Source of the DNA: Zoroaster sp. YZ-2022
Taxonomy: Eukaryota; Echinodermata; Asteroidea; Forcipulatida; Zoroasteridae
Assembly (NCBI GenBank): GCA_029582265.1
Contig: CM055823.1
Coordinates: forward strand, 19,836,827 to 19,900,826
DNA: 64,000 nucleotides
Direction of reading: 5' to 3'
The notes under the pieces were generated by a model. The model had not been told where the DNA came from. It worked only from the letters and a program-made list of their open reading frames with translations, and ran no database searches. This document shows, in pieces, positions 10,796-20,883 of this stretch (the stretch's first letter is position 1; the number at the start of each line of letters is the position of its first letter). The position numbers and the translations under genes were made by a program.

Positions 10796-11239
10796 TTACT
10801 TTTTATCTTTTTTAAATAATTTATAACTCGCGTAACCTACTATACTCATGCCGAGTACGATAAATACAATTTCACGCGTTTTTTTATTTTCACTAGGAAC
10901 GTAAAAATCTTCTAGTTGAGGTTCGACATATAAATCTTTCGGTAAATTTACTCGTTCGCCGGTTACAACAAAATATTCATTCATCGCATCATTTATATCG
11001 TTAAACGTTCGTACGGCACTCGATTCTTTTTGTATTTTTTCGTTTAAATAATCTAAATATTTTAAACGCTTTTTACTAAATTCATCTCTAGCTTTCGAAA
11101 GATGTTCTAACGCTAAATCGTGTCTTTTTCGTTCTTGTTGAGCATCGTTTTCTTTAAAATTACTAAATAAAGCATTGCTACCGGTAAATGCTAACGCGTT
11201 TATGACCGCTCCTCCAATCATCATCGCTATAGATACCAT
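10796..11239 (-). CDS. Small Polinton virion-type protein with two hydrophobic ends
   Basis: 147 codons from ATG 11239, chosen over an upstream ATG because it is fused to GTAATTATAAA, as in neighbouring genes. It starts with a hydrophobic segment (MVSIAMMIGGAVINALAF). A charged coiled-coil-like region follows (residues about 30-80, EHLSKARDEFSKKRLKYLDY), then the motif PQLEDFYVPS, and it ends with a transmembrane segment (IVFIVLGMSIVGYASYKLF) and a basic tail. This arrangement is common in Polintons of invertebrates. The role is unknown and it is likely packaged or membrane-associated. Intact. Its stop lies seven bases before the start codon of the next minus-strand gene (10788). Confidence 0.65.
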   Translation of the reverse strand: MVSIAMMIGGAVINALAFTGSNALFSNFKENDAQQERKRHDLALEHLSKARDEFSKKRLKYLDYLNEKIQKESSAVRTFNDINDAMNEYFVVTGERVNLPKDLYVEPQLEDFYVPSENKKTREIVFIVLGMSIVGYASYKLFKKDKK

Positions 11240-11289
11240 TTTATAATTACCTTTTTTTATAAAAATTATTATATTTCTTTTTATAAAAT
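11240..11289. promoter_or_regulatory. 50-bp divergent promoter before the capsid gene
   Basis: A 50-base, almost pure A/T spacer between start codons of divergent genes at 11239 (minus) and 11290 (plus). The minus start has GTAATTATAAAATG. The plus start has TTATAAAATATGG. Confidence 0.45.
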
Positions 11290-12567
11290 ATGGCGAGTAA
11301 TATATACGGAGATGTGCTAGATCCATACAGAAGAATAAGAGAACCGAGAGGTATAAAAGGATTGCGTCAAAAAGTAGTTATTACAAACAATCCAAGCACG
11401 ATTACCGAAGGTCAATCGTTGTCAGTTCGTTTTCCAAATTTAGGATTAAACGACGTTATCGTTCCAAATACGGCTAGATTAGCTTTTAACATTACTCTTC
11501 ATTCTGATAGTGATGAAAATAGAACGTTAGTACAAAATGTAGGTAGAGCGATTGTAAAAGATATAGAAATTAAAATGGAAGGAAATCCAATAGTCTCTTT
11601 AAACGATGCGGATGTATTCAATTGTTTTAAAGATGAATGGTTAACTAAAGATCAACGCGATAATCTAGCGTATCAAGGAATTGAAAATGCAAACGTAACT
11701 AAAATAAGAATAGACGCTAGTGATAAAGATCTTACAGCTAATAAAGGAAAAGATAAAGCTGTTGCTGATGCGTATAAAAATAGATATTACATTCCATTAG
11801 ATTTTGAATTGTTGACCGATCATCAGCCCTATTACCAAACGGGTATCGGGGATCGATTGACTTACAATCTCTTATTTAATGAATTTTCTAGCGTGATTAA
11901 AAGCAGCGATAATGATGCAAGATATGTTATAAGCGGAATTTCTTTAGAATATGAAGTTGTTCATATGCCAGAACTCGCCCGAATAATTAAAAATCAATAC
12001 AGCGACCAGTTGAGTATATTATTTGATCGCGTACAACTACAGAGCGTAACACATTTAAACAAAAGCGAAACGATGTGGAATATAAATTTAAATAACCCTG
12101 CAAAAAGTATGAAAGGAATATTGTTTTTATTCAAAGAACCCAACGAACAAGAAAGCAATAAATTTTATAATCCAAAAATTGAAAAAGTTTCAATTACGAT
12201 CGAAGGTGTTCCTAATCAACTTTACGCGCACGGAATGAAAAGCTATCAACAATGGGATGAAATTTCAAAATATTTTGGTGATTCTAGTAAACAACACGCT
12301 ATACAAATTGTAAAAGCATTAAATTTATCTAACGTTAAACAAGCCGATTATTTACTCGATAAATACGGTTTATTTTTAGATATGAGAACGAGCGATGATA
12401 ATAAATTACATGGAAGCGGAAGACGATTACAAAACTTATCCGAAGGAATTACTCTTCAAATAGAAAAAAAAGCTGAAACTGCGGGTGTACTAGACATGTA
12501 TACTTTTATTATTATGGATGCGCAACTCAACATAAAAAACAATCGATATCATAGTGTGATATATTAA
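11290..12567 (+). CDS. Polinton major capsid protein (double jelly roll)
   Basis: 425 codons, fully open. The protein begins MASNIYGDVLDPYRRI. It has the Polinton/adintovirus MCP features: ITEGQSLSVRFPNLG near the N-terminus, VGRAIVKDIEIKMEGNP after the first strands, a DADVFNCFKDEW motif, and NRYYIPLDFELLTDHQPYY followed by RLTYNLLFNEFSSVI. These represent beta-sandwich strands of the two jelly-roll domains. It would form the pseudo-hexameric capsomer of the icosahedral shell. It lies upstream of the packaging ATPase on the same strand. Being intact while its neighbours are broken is notable. I am confident of the family and infer the function from it. Confidence 0.9.
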   Translation: MASNIYGDVLDPYRRIREPRGIKGLRQKVVITNNPSTITEGQSLSVRFPNLGLNDVIVPNTARLAFNITLHSDSDENRTLVQNVGRAIVKDIEIKMEGNPIVSLNDADVFNCFKDEWLTKDQRDNLAYQGIENANVTKIRIDASDKDLTANKGKDKAVADAYKNRYYIPLDFELLTDHQPYYQTGIGDRLTYNLLFNEFSSVIKSSDNDARYVISGISLEYEVVHMPELARIIKNQYSDQLSILFDRVQLQSVTHLNKSETMWNINLNNPAKSMKGILFLFKEPNEQESNKFYNPKIEKVSITIEGVPNQLYAHGMKSYQQWDEISKYFGDSSKQHAIQIVKALNLSNVKQADYLLDKYGLFLDMRTSDDNKLHGSGRRLQNLSEGITLQIEKKAETAGVLDMYTFIIMDAQLNIKNNRYHSVIY

Positions 12568-12609
12568 CTATACGCTATTAAAATCATCTTGTCTAATAAT
12601 AAAAAACAA

Positions 12610-13230
12610 ATGTTACCAAAATATCCACACGTTGCGTTAATTTGTGGCCAAACCGGATGTGGAAAAACTGAATTTATTTTAAATTTATTAGAAAAAGAAT
12701 ATTTTAAATATTTTGAATATATAGTTATTTTATGCCCTACTATTACCGACAATGATACTTATAAAAAAAGAAACTGGTTTTATAACGATAGTAATGTGTA
12801 CGTTAATGATTTAAATGAGGTTGGGTTAAACGAAGCGATAACAATTTACAGCGATACATTTAAAGGAGACGAAACGTTGTTTATTATCGACGATTGTAGC
12901 GCTAATAAAGAATTGCGTTATAAATATTTTTCGAAATATCCTCAAAACGAGTTAGTGCGTTTAGCTTTTAGCGGTAGACATATTAAACACAGCTGCTGGG
13001 TCATTTCACAAAAATATAATAGCGTATTAAAAGATTTTAGAGAGCAACTCAAATGGGTATGTTTATTTTATTGTAAAGATAGAGATTCGTTTGAAGATTG
13101 TTTGCGAGAAAATGATGTTATACCAACGAAAGAGTTGAGAGAGCAAATTCATGAAAAATTAAAACGAGTTAAACATTGCAAATTGATTTTAAAAACGGAT
13201 CAACCTACCGATTATGAAATACGTTGTTAG
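12610..13230 (+). CDS. Polinton DNA-packaging ATPase (FtsK/HerA type)
   Basis: About 206 codons from ATG 12610. A TTG at 12589 would add seven residues in the same frame and might be a mutated original start. Walker A is GQTGCGKTEF (about residues 13-22) and Walker B is ETLFIIDD. The arginine-rich end (LREQIHEKLKRVKHCK) is basic. Proteins of this family, related to the poxvirus A32-type and FtsK/HerA ATPases, translocate genomic DNA into preformed capsids. Its place directly after the major capsid gene is the usual Polinton order. The frame is intact. Confidence 0.85.
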   Translation: MLPKYPHVALICGQTGCGKTEFILNLLEKEYFKYFEYIVILCPTITDNDTYKKRNWFYNDSNVYVNDLNEVGLNEAITIYSDTFKGDETLFIIDDCSANKELRYKYFSKYPQNELVRLAFSGRHIKHSCWVISQKYNSVLKDFREQLKWVCLFYCKDRDSFEDCLRENDVIPTKELREQIHEKLKRVKHCKLILKTDQPTDYEIRC

Positions 13231-13521
13231 GTCGTTTAGTAATTACCTATAGGTTACTTGTAGGTTACTTAGCAATTGCTCATAGGTCGTTAGTAATTGC
13301 TCATAGGTTACTTAGTAATTGCTCATAGGTCGTTAGTAATTGCTCATAGGTTACTTAGTAATTGCTCATAGGTTACTTAGTAATTGCTCATAGGTTATTT
13401 AGTAATTGCTCATAGGTCGTTAGTAATTGCTCATAGGTCGTTAGTAATTGCTCATAGGTTACTTAGTAATTGCTCATAGGTCGTTAGTAATTGCTCATAG
13501 GTCGTTAGCAATTGCTTATAA
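13231..13521. repeat. 21/22-bp minisatellite inside the Polinton
   Basis: About 13 head-to-tail copies of TAGTAATTGCTCATAGG joined by GTCGT or GTTACT, giving alternating 21- and 22-bp units. It starts immediately after the ATPase stop codon and ends about 35 bases before the next possible start codon. It is non-coding in this copy. Confidence 0.8.
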
Positions 13522-13555
13522 ATAACCTATATAAATTATAAAAGTATTTATATAA

Positions 13556-13702
13556 ATGAAACAAAAGTCATTCATGTTACCTCCGCCACTGTTTATAGAT
13601 GACATTGTGTTGCAGCAACAAAATAAGCTGCACGTAGTTTTTAAAATAATTTTATTGATTTTTTATATAGATACTTTTATAAATGGAAGAAGTTTCTAAA
13701 AT
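13556..13702 (+). CDS. Short ORF after the minisatellite, possible gene relic
   Basis: 48 codons starting at an ATG fused to TTATATAA. The peptide contains FMLPPPLFIDD, which resembles QMLSPPPLLST near the start of the following gene (13683), so this could be a decayed partial duplicate of that gene's first part. It overlaps the next gene by 20 bases. Coding status is uncertain. Confidence 0.25.
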
Positions 13703-14345
13703 TTTAAACAAACATCCGCAAATGTTAAGCCCACCACCTTTGCTATCGACGACTGTAAATGAAGGTGATATGAGTGATGCGTTATTGATAAAACAAAAAC
13801 AACGAGATGAACAACTCTTAAAGGTTGTAGTAGGAGGAGATTCAAAAAAGTTTTTCGGTAAAGAGTATAGCGTTAGCGATATTGAAGCTTTGTCTACGGA
13901 AGAGCGTAACGCGTTACACATGCAATACGAAACTAAATTAGGTAGTATTATAACTCAGTCTTTAGGTAGCACTATTTTAATGCTATACGCTAAAGTATTA
14001 GGATTAAGCTTAGATCGTATTAATTTATACGGTTATCAATTTGAAATTGATAATGAAGGTAAATTAATTTCAGATTTAGAAAAAGATCCATTTATTTCGA
14101 GTATGCTTAGTACAGTAGCGTGTGAAATATACTACAAGTACGGCGCTATGATAGCACCTCTCTCTATGACTTTAATTACTGCAAAACATTTAAAAAGAAA
14201 AGAAGAATCTTGTTTAGATAATAAAAGCGATGGAGAATGCACAACCACAAACGAGCAACAACCAAGAGAGTACATCGAGCGCATTACCGCTAGTTTCTGC
14301 CCCAAACAATGTATTACCGATAGCGAGCGTAACGAAAACACCTAA
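13683..14345 (+). CDS. Polinton protein of unknown function, 220 aa
   Basis: ATG at 13683 is fused to CTTTTATAA. The protein has a Pro-rich start (MLSPPPLLS), a charged region, and a helical domain (residues about 85-175) with SLGSTILMLYAKVLGL and FISSMLSTVACEIYYKYG. The polar C-terminal 50 residues lie where a second gene reads the same DNA in another frame (14231). No motif is recognised. Its place between the ATPase and integrase, next to two small membrane proteins, suggests a structural or accessory virion role. The frame is intact. Confidence 0.6.
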   Translation: MEEVSKILNKHPQMLSPPPLLSTTVNEGDMSDALLIKQKQRDEQLLKVVVGGDSKKFFGKEYSVSDIEALSTEERNALHMQYETKLGSIITQSLGSTILMLYAKVLGLSLDRINLYGYQFEIDNEGKLISDLEKDPFISSMLSTVACEIYYKYGAMIAPLSMTLITAKHLKRKEESCLDNKSDGECTTTNEQQPREYIERITASFCPKQCITDSERNENT

Positions 14346-14694
14346 AAAAGAAATATAAAAAAACAGAGTCGCAGCGGGTAAAAAACTTGCTAAACTTAAT
14401 AAAGAAAAAAAACTTGCACTTGTAAAAGGTTCTACTAAAACTGTAGTTAACCGTAATAACGCGTCATTGCCATTGCAAAACGCAAAGGTAACAAGCAATG
14501 AAACAAGCTACGCTTACTATATTGGTATTGGTTTAGTCGTTGGAGGTTTCGTATATTTTTTGTTTAGTAAAAACCGTGATGAAAAGCATCTTGTTGAGCC
14601 TACAAAACAAGCGTTAGCACTTTCATCTACAGACGCTAATAGCGCTACGCAAGTGTTGCCGTCGAAAGAACTCACAGTTTTTGAAATGGAATAA
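14231..14694 (+). pseudogene. Small basic membrane protein overlapping the previous gene, one stop
   Basis: Starts at ATG 14231 inside the end of the 13683-14345 gene, in a different frame, so the two coding regions overlap by about 115 bases. After a Ser/Pro/Asn-rich leader the frame meets a TAA at about 14357. It then continues with a lysine-rich patch (RVAAGKKLAKLNKEKK), a transmembrane segment (YAYYIGIGLVVGGFVYFLF) and a polar tail. A basic patch before a membrane anchor is frequent among small Polinton proteins. DNA binding or membrane tethering is only a guess. Confidence 0.5.
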
Positions 14695-14740
14695 TTTAAA
14701 TTTTAATATTTTTATATTATAACAACAAGTATAAAATAAG

Positions 14741-14983
14741 ATGGATACAAAAACAATCGCCGATTCAGCTTATCACAGCGTTGTATTAACACTATTTGTC
14801 GTTTTATATAGTATGTTGGGTAAAAAAAACATTAAGCGTAGAACCTGCAAATTTAAATAAATTAGATATAAAAGATGGGTTAAAATTAACCGTAACGCTT
14901 GGATTATCTTCAATGACGCAAATGTGGCTAATTAAACAAGGCATTTTACCATCCTCTCTTATGCCTAAAAATTCTATAGAATA
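14741..14983 (+). pseudogene. Tiny Polinton hydrophobic protein (frameshifted)
   Basis: ATG 14741 follows TATAAAATAAG. The product starts MDTKTIADSAYHSVVLTLFV with a hydrophobic helix, then shifts frame in an A-run (14823-14829). It continues with NKLDIKDGLKLTVTLGLSSM and a second hydrophobic stretch (TQMWLIKQGILPSSLM). About 80 residues in total. Small two-helix proteins with this start are frequent next to Polinton integrases. Function unknown. Confidence 0.5.
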
Positions 14984-15006
14984 AAAATTATATTTATAAA
15001 TGTTAA

Positions 15007-15845
15007 ATGTTAGCGAGTACAAAACAAAAGCTTCAAAACACTTATTATAGTCCGAAAGGATATTACAAAGGCTACGACGCAATTAAAAAATTAGCTCAAG
15101 AAACAAAAGTAAATAAAAAAGTAGTTTCACGTTGGATTAAAAAGCAAGCGTTGTGGCAAATTTATTTACCTTATCCTAAATATATTCCAAGAACCGACTA
15201 GTTCAAATAGTAATGCGCAAGCGCCAAATCAAGTTCATCAGGCAGATTTATTATTTCTTCCGCATGATGTAGTTGGTAGAATTACATATAAATACGCATT
15301 AACTGTTGTAGATGAAGCTAGTAGATATAAAGAAGCAGAACCATTAACAGATAAAACTACCATTCAAGTCAATAATGCGTTTCAGAAAATTTATAAACGA
15401 AGTTTGCTTACTTGGCCTAAAATTATAAAAGTTGATCCTGGAAAAGAATTTATGGCAAGCGTTAATGTATTAATGAGTAAACATAATGTAAACATTCAAA
15501 GAGGCGAGGCCGGTAATCATAGAGCGCAAGGTATATTAGTAGAGCGATTTAATAGAACGTTAGCAGAAAGGTTATTTTCTCATCAATACGCTCAAGAAAT
15601 AGCGACTGAAAAGAGAAATAGAGAATGGGTTAAAAGATTATCGGCTGTTGTAAAAGCATTAAATAATGAGACAACTCGTCTTATAAATTTAAAACCAAAA
15701 GACGCGATTAAATTACCCGTTGTTGAACAAAATCCAGCCTCACCAGTTAGCAGCGCAGCTAAAAAGAAGAACGAAAAAAGAATCCCAAACAACAGTTTAG
15801 TTCGATATTTATACGCACCCGGTGAAGCAACCGATCCTATATTGA
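15007..15845 (+). pseudogene. Polinton retroviral-type integrase, N-terminal and catalytic core (broken)
   Basis: RVE-type integrase that would insert the element, making the short target duplication. The start at 15007 is near TTATAAATG. Residues 1-64 form the N-terminal region (KGYYKGYDAIKKLA). A frameshift near 15185-15200 follows. The catalytic core carries the triad positions: D in [10 protein letters not shown] in VDPGKEFMA and E in [13 protein letters not shown]. The gene is cut at about 15845 by a LINE insertion, and the last codons of the integrase resume at 17374-17513. The N-terminal zinc-binding HHCC signature is not obvious. Confidence 0.85.
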
Positions 15846-17371
15846 ACAGTTACACTGTACCAAGTTTATGGAAATCATCTATCATCGTCCCTGTTCCTAA
15901 GAAAACCAACCCGGCAGTTCTCAACGACTATAGACCAGTAGCATTAACGGCCATAGTGATGAAGTGTTTCGAAACAATTATTAGAGACATTCTGACTGCA
16001 GAAACACTCAATTTCGCAGATCCTTTTCAGTATGCATACAGAGCAAAACGTGGGGTAGTGGATGCCATGATCACTTTTTTGCATAATATTTATGATCATC
16101 TTGATAAACCGGGAAATTATGTTCGTACCTTATTTTTTGATTTTTCATCTGCTTTTAACACTATTAAACCGTATACTCTCCTCAGAAAAGTGCAGAACAT
16201 TAACCCTTATCTTGCACTCTGGATTAATGATTTTCTATTGCAAAGATCACAAAGGGTTAGGTTGAATAATGTAATGTCAGATGTCGCCTATATCAACACA
16301 GGAGTACCTCAAGGCTGTGTTTTGTCACCTTTATTGTTTTCTTTGTACACTAGTGATTTTCGTCCTGAAAGTAGAGCATGTGTTATGACAAAATATGCTG
16401 ATGACACCGCCTTATCTGGACTGATCACTAATAATTCTGAGGTGGAGTATAGGTATGAAATTGATAAATTTGTGGAGTGGTGCAATATAAATCATCTGAT
16501 TTTAAACGTACAGAAAACCAAAGAAATTATTTTTGATTTCCGGAAAATTAAAAATATGAAGGAACCAGTTGGAATTGATAACATCGATGTTGAGGTTGTT
16601 CAAGAGTTTAAATACTTGGGAACAGTTGTGGATGATAAATTAAATTGGAATGCTAATACAACTAGGATCCAGAAAAAAGCCAATCAACGGCTTTACTTTT
16701 TAAGGAAACTGAAATCTTTTAATGTGCATTGTCAGATTTTAAATCTGTTTTATCAGAGCACCATCCAGTCGACTGTGATTTTTTGTTGTATATCTTGGTT
16801 CAACTCACTTACTTTGTGCAGTCGTAAAAAACTCCAACGCATTGACAAGCAAGCTATGAAGATAATTGGCGCTGATGTTGAGAATATTCAGCAAATTGCA
16901 GAGAATCATCTTATCACCAAATTTAATGGCATTCTTTCTGATACAACCCATCCTCTTAATCCCTTCATTATTTGCAATCGATCTGGCAGAGTACGTCAAC
17001 TTAGTCTGAAAACCAACAGGTTTAAATGTTCATTTTTACCATGGGCCATTCAGATTTTTAACTCAACCTTCACCAGATAGTTTTATCCTTTTCCCTTGCC
17101 GTACTTTAACCCAACCTTCCCCCTCCCCACATCCTACCCTGCCCTACCCGTTTCCCTTTCCCTCATTTCCTTCCCTAGTCACCCCATTGCCCTGAATCCC
17201 TATTGCTTCCTTAGTTTTTATGATTGTTTTGTAAGTAAATAATTTGTTTTTTCATTTTCATTTTTTTAAATGTATATATTGTATTTTTAAATCAGTGTAC
17301 ACTGGGAAATCAATTTTCATGTGATGTTTTGCATGACAATAAATAAAATCTTGAATCTTGAATCTTGAATC
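15846..17371 (+). mobile_element. 5'-truncated non-LTR retrotransposon (CR1/Rex1-like) in the integrase gene
   Basis: The ORF encodes a LINE reverse transcriptase without its endonuclease part. Motifs: [53 protein letters not shown] and the catalytic [10 protein letters not shown], followed by [14 protein letters not shown] and [13 protein letters not shown]. Coding ends at 17080. A 3' UTR follows with CCCTTCCCCC-type tracts and terminates in tandem ATCTTGA repeats (about 17346-17371), the sort of short-repeat tail typical of CR1-like elements. No clear target duplication is seen. The reading frame happens to be fused in frame to the integrase core upstream. Confidence 0.8.
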
Positions 17372-17373
17372 TA

Positions 17374-17513
17374 TAAAAATTTATAGAATAGCTAAAACGA
17401 TACAAGGTGCGAATCAACCTATCTTGTATTATTTAGACGCGGGTCCCGCCCGTAGTTTTGTAAGAGAAGAATTACAAATTATTCCTCGAGATACAGAAAA
17501 TCCACCTAAGTAA
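17374..17513 (+). pseudogene. C-terminal end of the Polinton integrase
   Basis: Codons after the LINE tail encode KIYRIAKTIQGANQPILYYL and then RSFVREELQIIP, ending at TAA 17511-17513. This matches the SH3/chromo-like C-terminal part expected for Polinton integrases after the sequence interrupted at 15845. The stop overlaps the polymerase stop on the other strand by a few bases. Confidence 0.75.
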
Positions 17514-20500
17514 TACTGTAGTTACCGTAAGATCGAGTATGTACTCCATCCTCTAAAATATATTTCTTTGTGTCTAAAGGAGATAGCGATATTTTATTTA
17601 CTCGCGTTGAATATATTTTATGTTTTTCATGTCTAATAAAATTCATAGGGTGATGTAGCATATTATTTTGAGATAAAACTTGTTTATAGTTTTCGTGTTT
17701 AATTTTCTTTTCTAAAACTTGTTTTTTAACACCTTTAGCTTTTCTTATTTCTTTCTCATTTGATAACAGTATCGAATACATTTTTGGTCTTAAACCTATA
17801 AATTCTGCGATAAGAATTCCTGCAGTCTCGTCTTTCATTTTACCAATCACTTTTTTATTTTCTTCAGAAAATAGAAAATGATCTTTTTTATAATTACTAA
17901 AATCGTATAAATGCTCGTCTTCTTTCATATCTTTATATACATCTTCGGTTTGAATCTCGAGTATCAAACTATCCGTATCCGTGTAAAGCAACTCACACTT
18001 GTCACCGTATTTTAGCTTTAAATGATTGTAATAAAAATCATACATGAAATGTTTAGATAAATCCAGTATACTCATTCCTACGTATACTGGGCGATTTAGT
18101 AAGAGTTTTATTTTATGCATGTGAATCGCCGTCAAATTATTATCAAAATTCCTTTGCTCGGCAAAATTTGGTTTCGCGATGAGTTTGCGAATTTGATTTT
18201 CTGCTTTTTTATCGTTTAATCGCGTTAAATTTACATTAACGCGTTTTCGTACATTTTCCATCGTTTTTCCAAAAACTGAATTGTTCATGAGTTTGTACAA
18301 ATCTTTTTCAAAATCACTCGTTGCGTCTTTTCTGAGTTGGGTGTTTAAATCGATGTATGATTTCATCCAACACGATTCATCAAATGCTAAAACGCGATGA
18401 ATTTTAGTCAGTTTCATACCGAGTTGTACATATAATTGTAAATTGCGATAATGAAGCACGTAGTTGCGTTTATCGTATAAATTTGGAACTAATTTTGCAA
18501 CGTTTGGAGTGGATTTACCATTTAATAACTTGAGTTGATACGGTGACATCCATTCTTTCGGTACTACCAACGACTCCGGCGCGAGTGGGTAATCGTTATG
18601 AGAATCGTGTAATTCTTTAGGATATTCTAAATCAACTTCAAAAATACATCCTTTTCCATGTTTTATTAAAGCGTCCAAACTTAATCCTTTACTTATAAAT
18701 ATATCAATTTGTTTACTGGTCATCCACTTAAAATTACCCGTTGGTAAAGGGTGACTCATCGCGTAGCCGTATAAATTATTAGCGTCTAAATACATAATGT
18801 AACTCGTTGGTTTTGATTTATCGTAATCGGGTATATATGGGTTGTTTGCTTTCGCGTATCGTTTACTTATCATACATGTTCCTCCTCTAGTACCCTTTTC
18901 TATAAATAAATGCATGTCGATATCCGTCAACTTTTCTAAAGTTTGATTTGAATGTTTTAATAAAGCATCCCAACTTGATCCAGGACTCGTATAAAAATGA
19001 GCTGGATCTAAACCGTATTGTTTTATACAAGTAGCACGAAAATTTTCAAATACATCCGCTAATAAACAAGTATCCATACGCACGTATAAATCGTGATAAT
19101 CTCCTAAATTTTTACAATCAAACTTGCTATAAACTTGTATAGCGTGCTCGTATTGTTCTTTAGTAATGTGTTGGTCGTTTAAACTACTATAAAAATATTT
19201 TTGTGAAGGAAGTTGTTTTTCTTCAAATCGTTCAAAACTATCCATATACTCGTAAGGATAAATACCCTTGCTTTTAATGAGATAACATTTTTCTAAATCT
19301 GGTTCGTGTAATTTACTAATTGGAAAAGAATTGTTTGATTTTACGAGTTTATCCAATGAAGCTAGTAAAAATTGAGCGCTGTCGATAAATCGTAGTTGTC
19401 TAATTGAAAAAGAAATATACTTTTCTATATTATTTGCGATACACGATAGTTTTCCTTGCGTTTTACCCACAGCCTACATAATGAGATGAGAATCGTAGCC
19501 TCGTAAATTATGAAATACAACTGGAATAAAAGTTTTATTTGGTTTTAAACTGAGTTGAAAATTACATTTATTGTGCGCAGCGCCTCTATATTTACCGGTA
19601 ATATGACAATGATCTATAACTTTTGTGTAAGATTTTTAAAACTTTTCATCGCCAATTTCTTTTCTACAAACCAAACAACTACATTTTAAATCGTTGTTAT
19701 CATGCCAATAAGATTTTTCACATATCCAACACTTGTTAGCATTTTTAAAATTTAATTCATCTTCTTCAGCCATTATTATTTTTTGAGGGGTTTTAAATAT
19801 CTCGTTAATGTTTTCTAATTCTTTTTCTAATTCGTTTAAAAAATGTTCAGCGGCATCTTCACCCCTGTACGTATATGACGAAAATATTTTACCATCACTT
19901 CGAATAATCACGTATAAATAACCGCAAACAACGTGTTCTTGTAGTTTTTTAGTATTCGTATTATTCACATCAACAACATTTTTAATAATACTTTCAAAAT
20001 CAGCGTATATAACAAATGGAACTTTCATCTTTTTATGAACATTTATAAATTTTTCCGTATCGTTTTTACCCTTTTCCGGCATTACGATCTTCGTTGGTCT
20101 GTCGTTTATTCCATTACACATTTTTACGTGATTTTCGAGATACGATTCTGTTGAAAAACTCTGTAAACATCTCAAACAAAAATTTTTACGATTCGCGTTT
20201 TTCGTTTGATCGGAAAGTAATTTATTCACATCTTTAATCCAAACGTAGTGAGATCTAGTTCCTTCTTTTCCTTCTTTGCGTATTAATAATAAATTTATAC
20301 GATCTAGTTCTTTAGGTTGATCGCTGAGTTTATAAACTAGTATTGATTTTGACTCACAACCAAAAACGTTTATCGCTATATTGTTTTGTTTCTCTACTCG
20401 ATTAATTTGATTTATCGGAGTTGGGGCCTCTATTTTATTTAAATTTAAACCGTCTTCCTTTAGATACGCAGACATTCTTTCCGGATGAATTATTTTTACT

Positions 20501-20688
20501 TTTTCAATCGGAATATTTAATTCTATCGCATTTTTCTTATGTTTAGTAAAACAACGAATCGACCACCGTAAACAATCATCGTCTTTGCTTTTTACGTTAA
20601 TGCACGCTTTTTTATTTTTTATATAATCACATAGCTCTATATACGAACCCCCTCTTAATGGTTTATATTTAGCGGTAGTGATATTCAT
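17506..20688 (-). pseudogene. Protein-primed family B DNA polymerase (two stop codons)
   Basis: One minus-strand frame runs from about 20690 to 17506 with only two interruptions, TAA at 19636-19638 and TAG at 19474-19476, so it is a polymerase inactivated by point mutations. Exonuclease motifs: FVIYADFESII (Exo I), FHNLRGYDSHL (Exo II) and YVRMDTCLLADVF (Exo III-like). A Cys/His segment (IDHCHITGKYRGAAH) sits between Exo I and Exo II. Polymerase motifs: YLDANNLYGYAMSHPLP (A), LMNNSVFGKTMENV (B) and LLYTDTDSL (C). It would replicate the linear element from the TIR ends using a protein primer (family knowledge). A coding-like frame continues upstream to about 20820 before stops, so the N-terminus is lost or mutated. 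Confidence 0.9.
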
Positions 20689-20689
20689 A

Positions 20690-20883
20690 TCTACAACACG
20701 AACTACCTCCCACCCAGAACCATTGTGCGTCCATTTTTCTAAAGCCTCTTGAATTTGTGAAAAAACAGTATTTAGTATATTTTCAATATCATCTAAATCA
20801 AATAAAACAATTTGCTGTTTATTATGAAAACTTGCTACAGCATCAGCAGCTGCGCCGTCTAGGTTTTCTCAGCGGAACGACCA
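20690..20883 (-). pseudogene. Degenerate N-terminal extension of polymerase B
   Basis: The frame of the polymerase remains coding-like upstream of its first ATG (for example FSQIQEALEKWTHNGSGWEV) as far as about 20820, where two stop codons occur together. This suggests that the original start lay further upstream and the N-terminal region has decayed. Confidence 0.4.

Noticed and set aside
13231..13521. CRISPR-like array
   Set aside because: Repeats of 21/22 bp are directly adjacent without unique spacers, in an animal genome.
15592..15792. Minus-strand ORF opposite the integrase
   Set aside because: Shadow of the coding strand, no motif.
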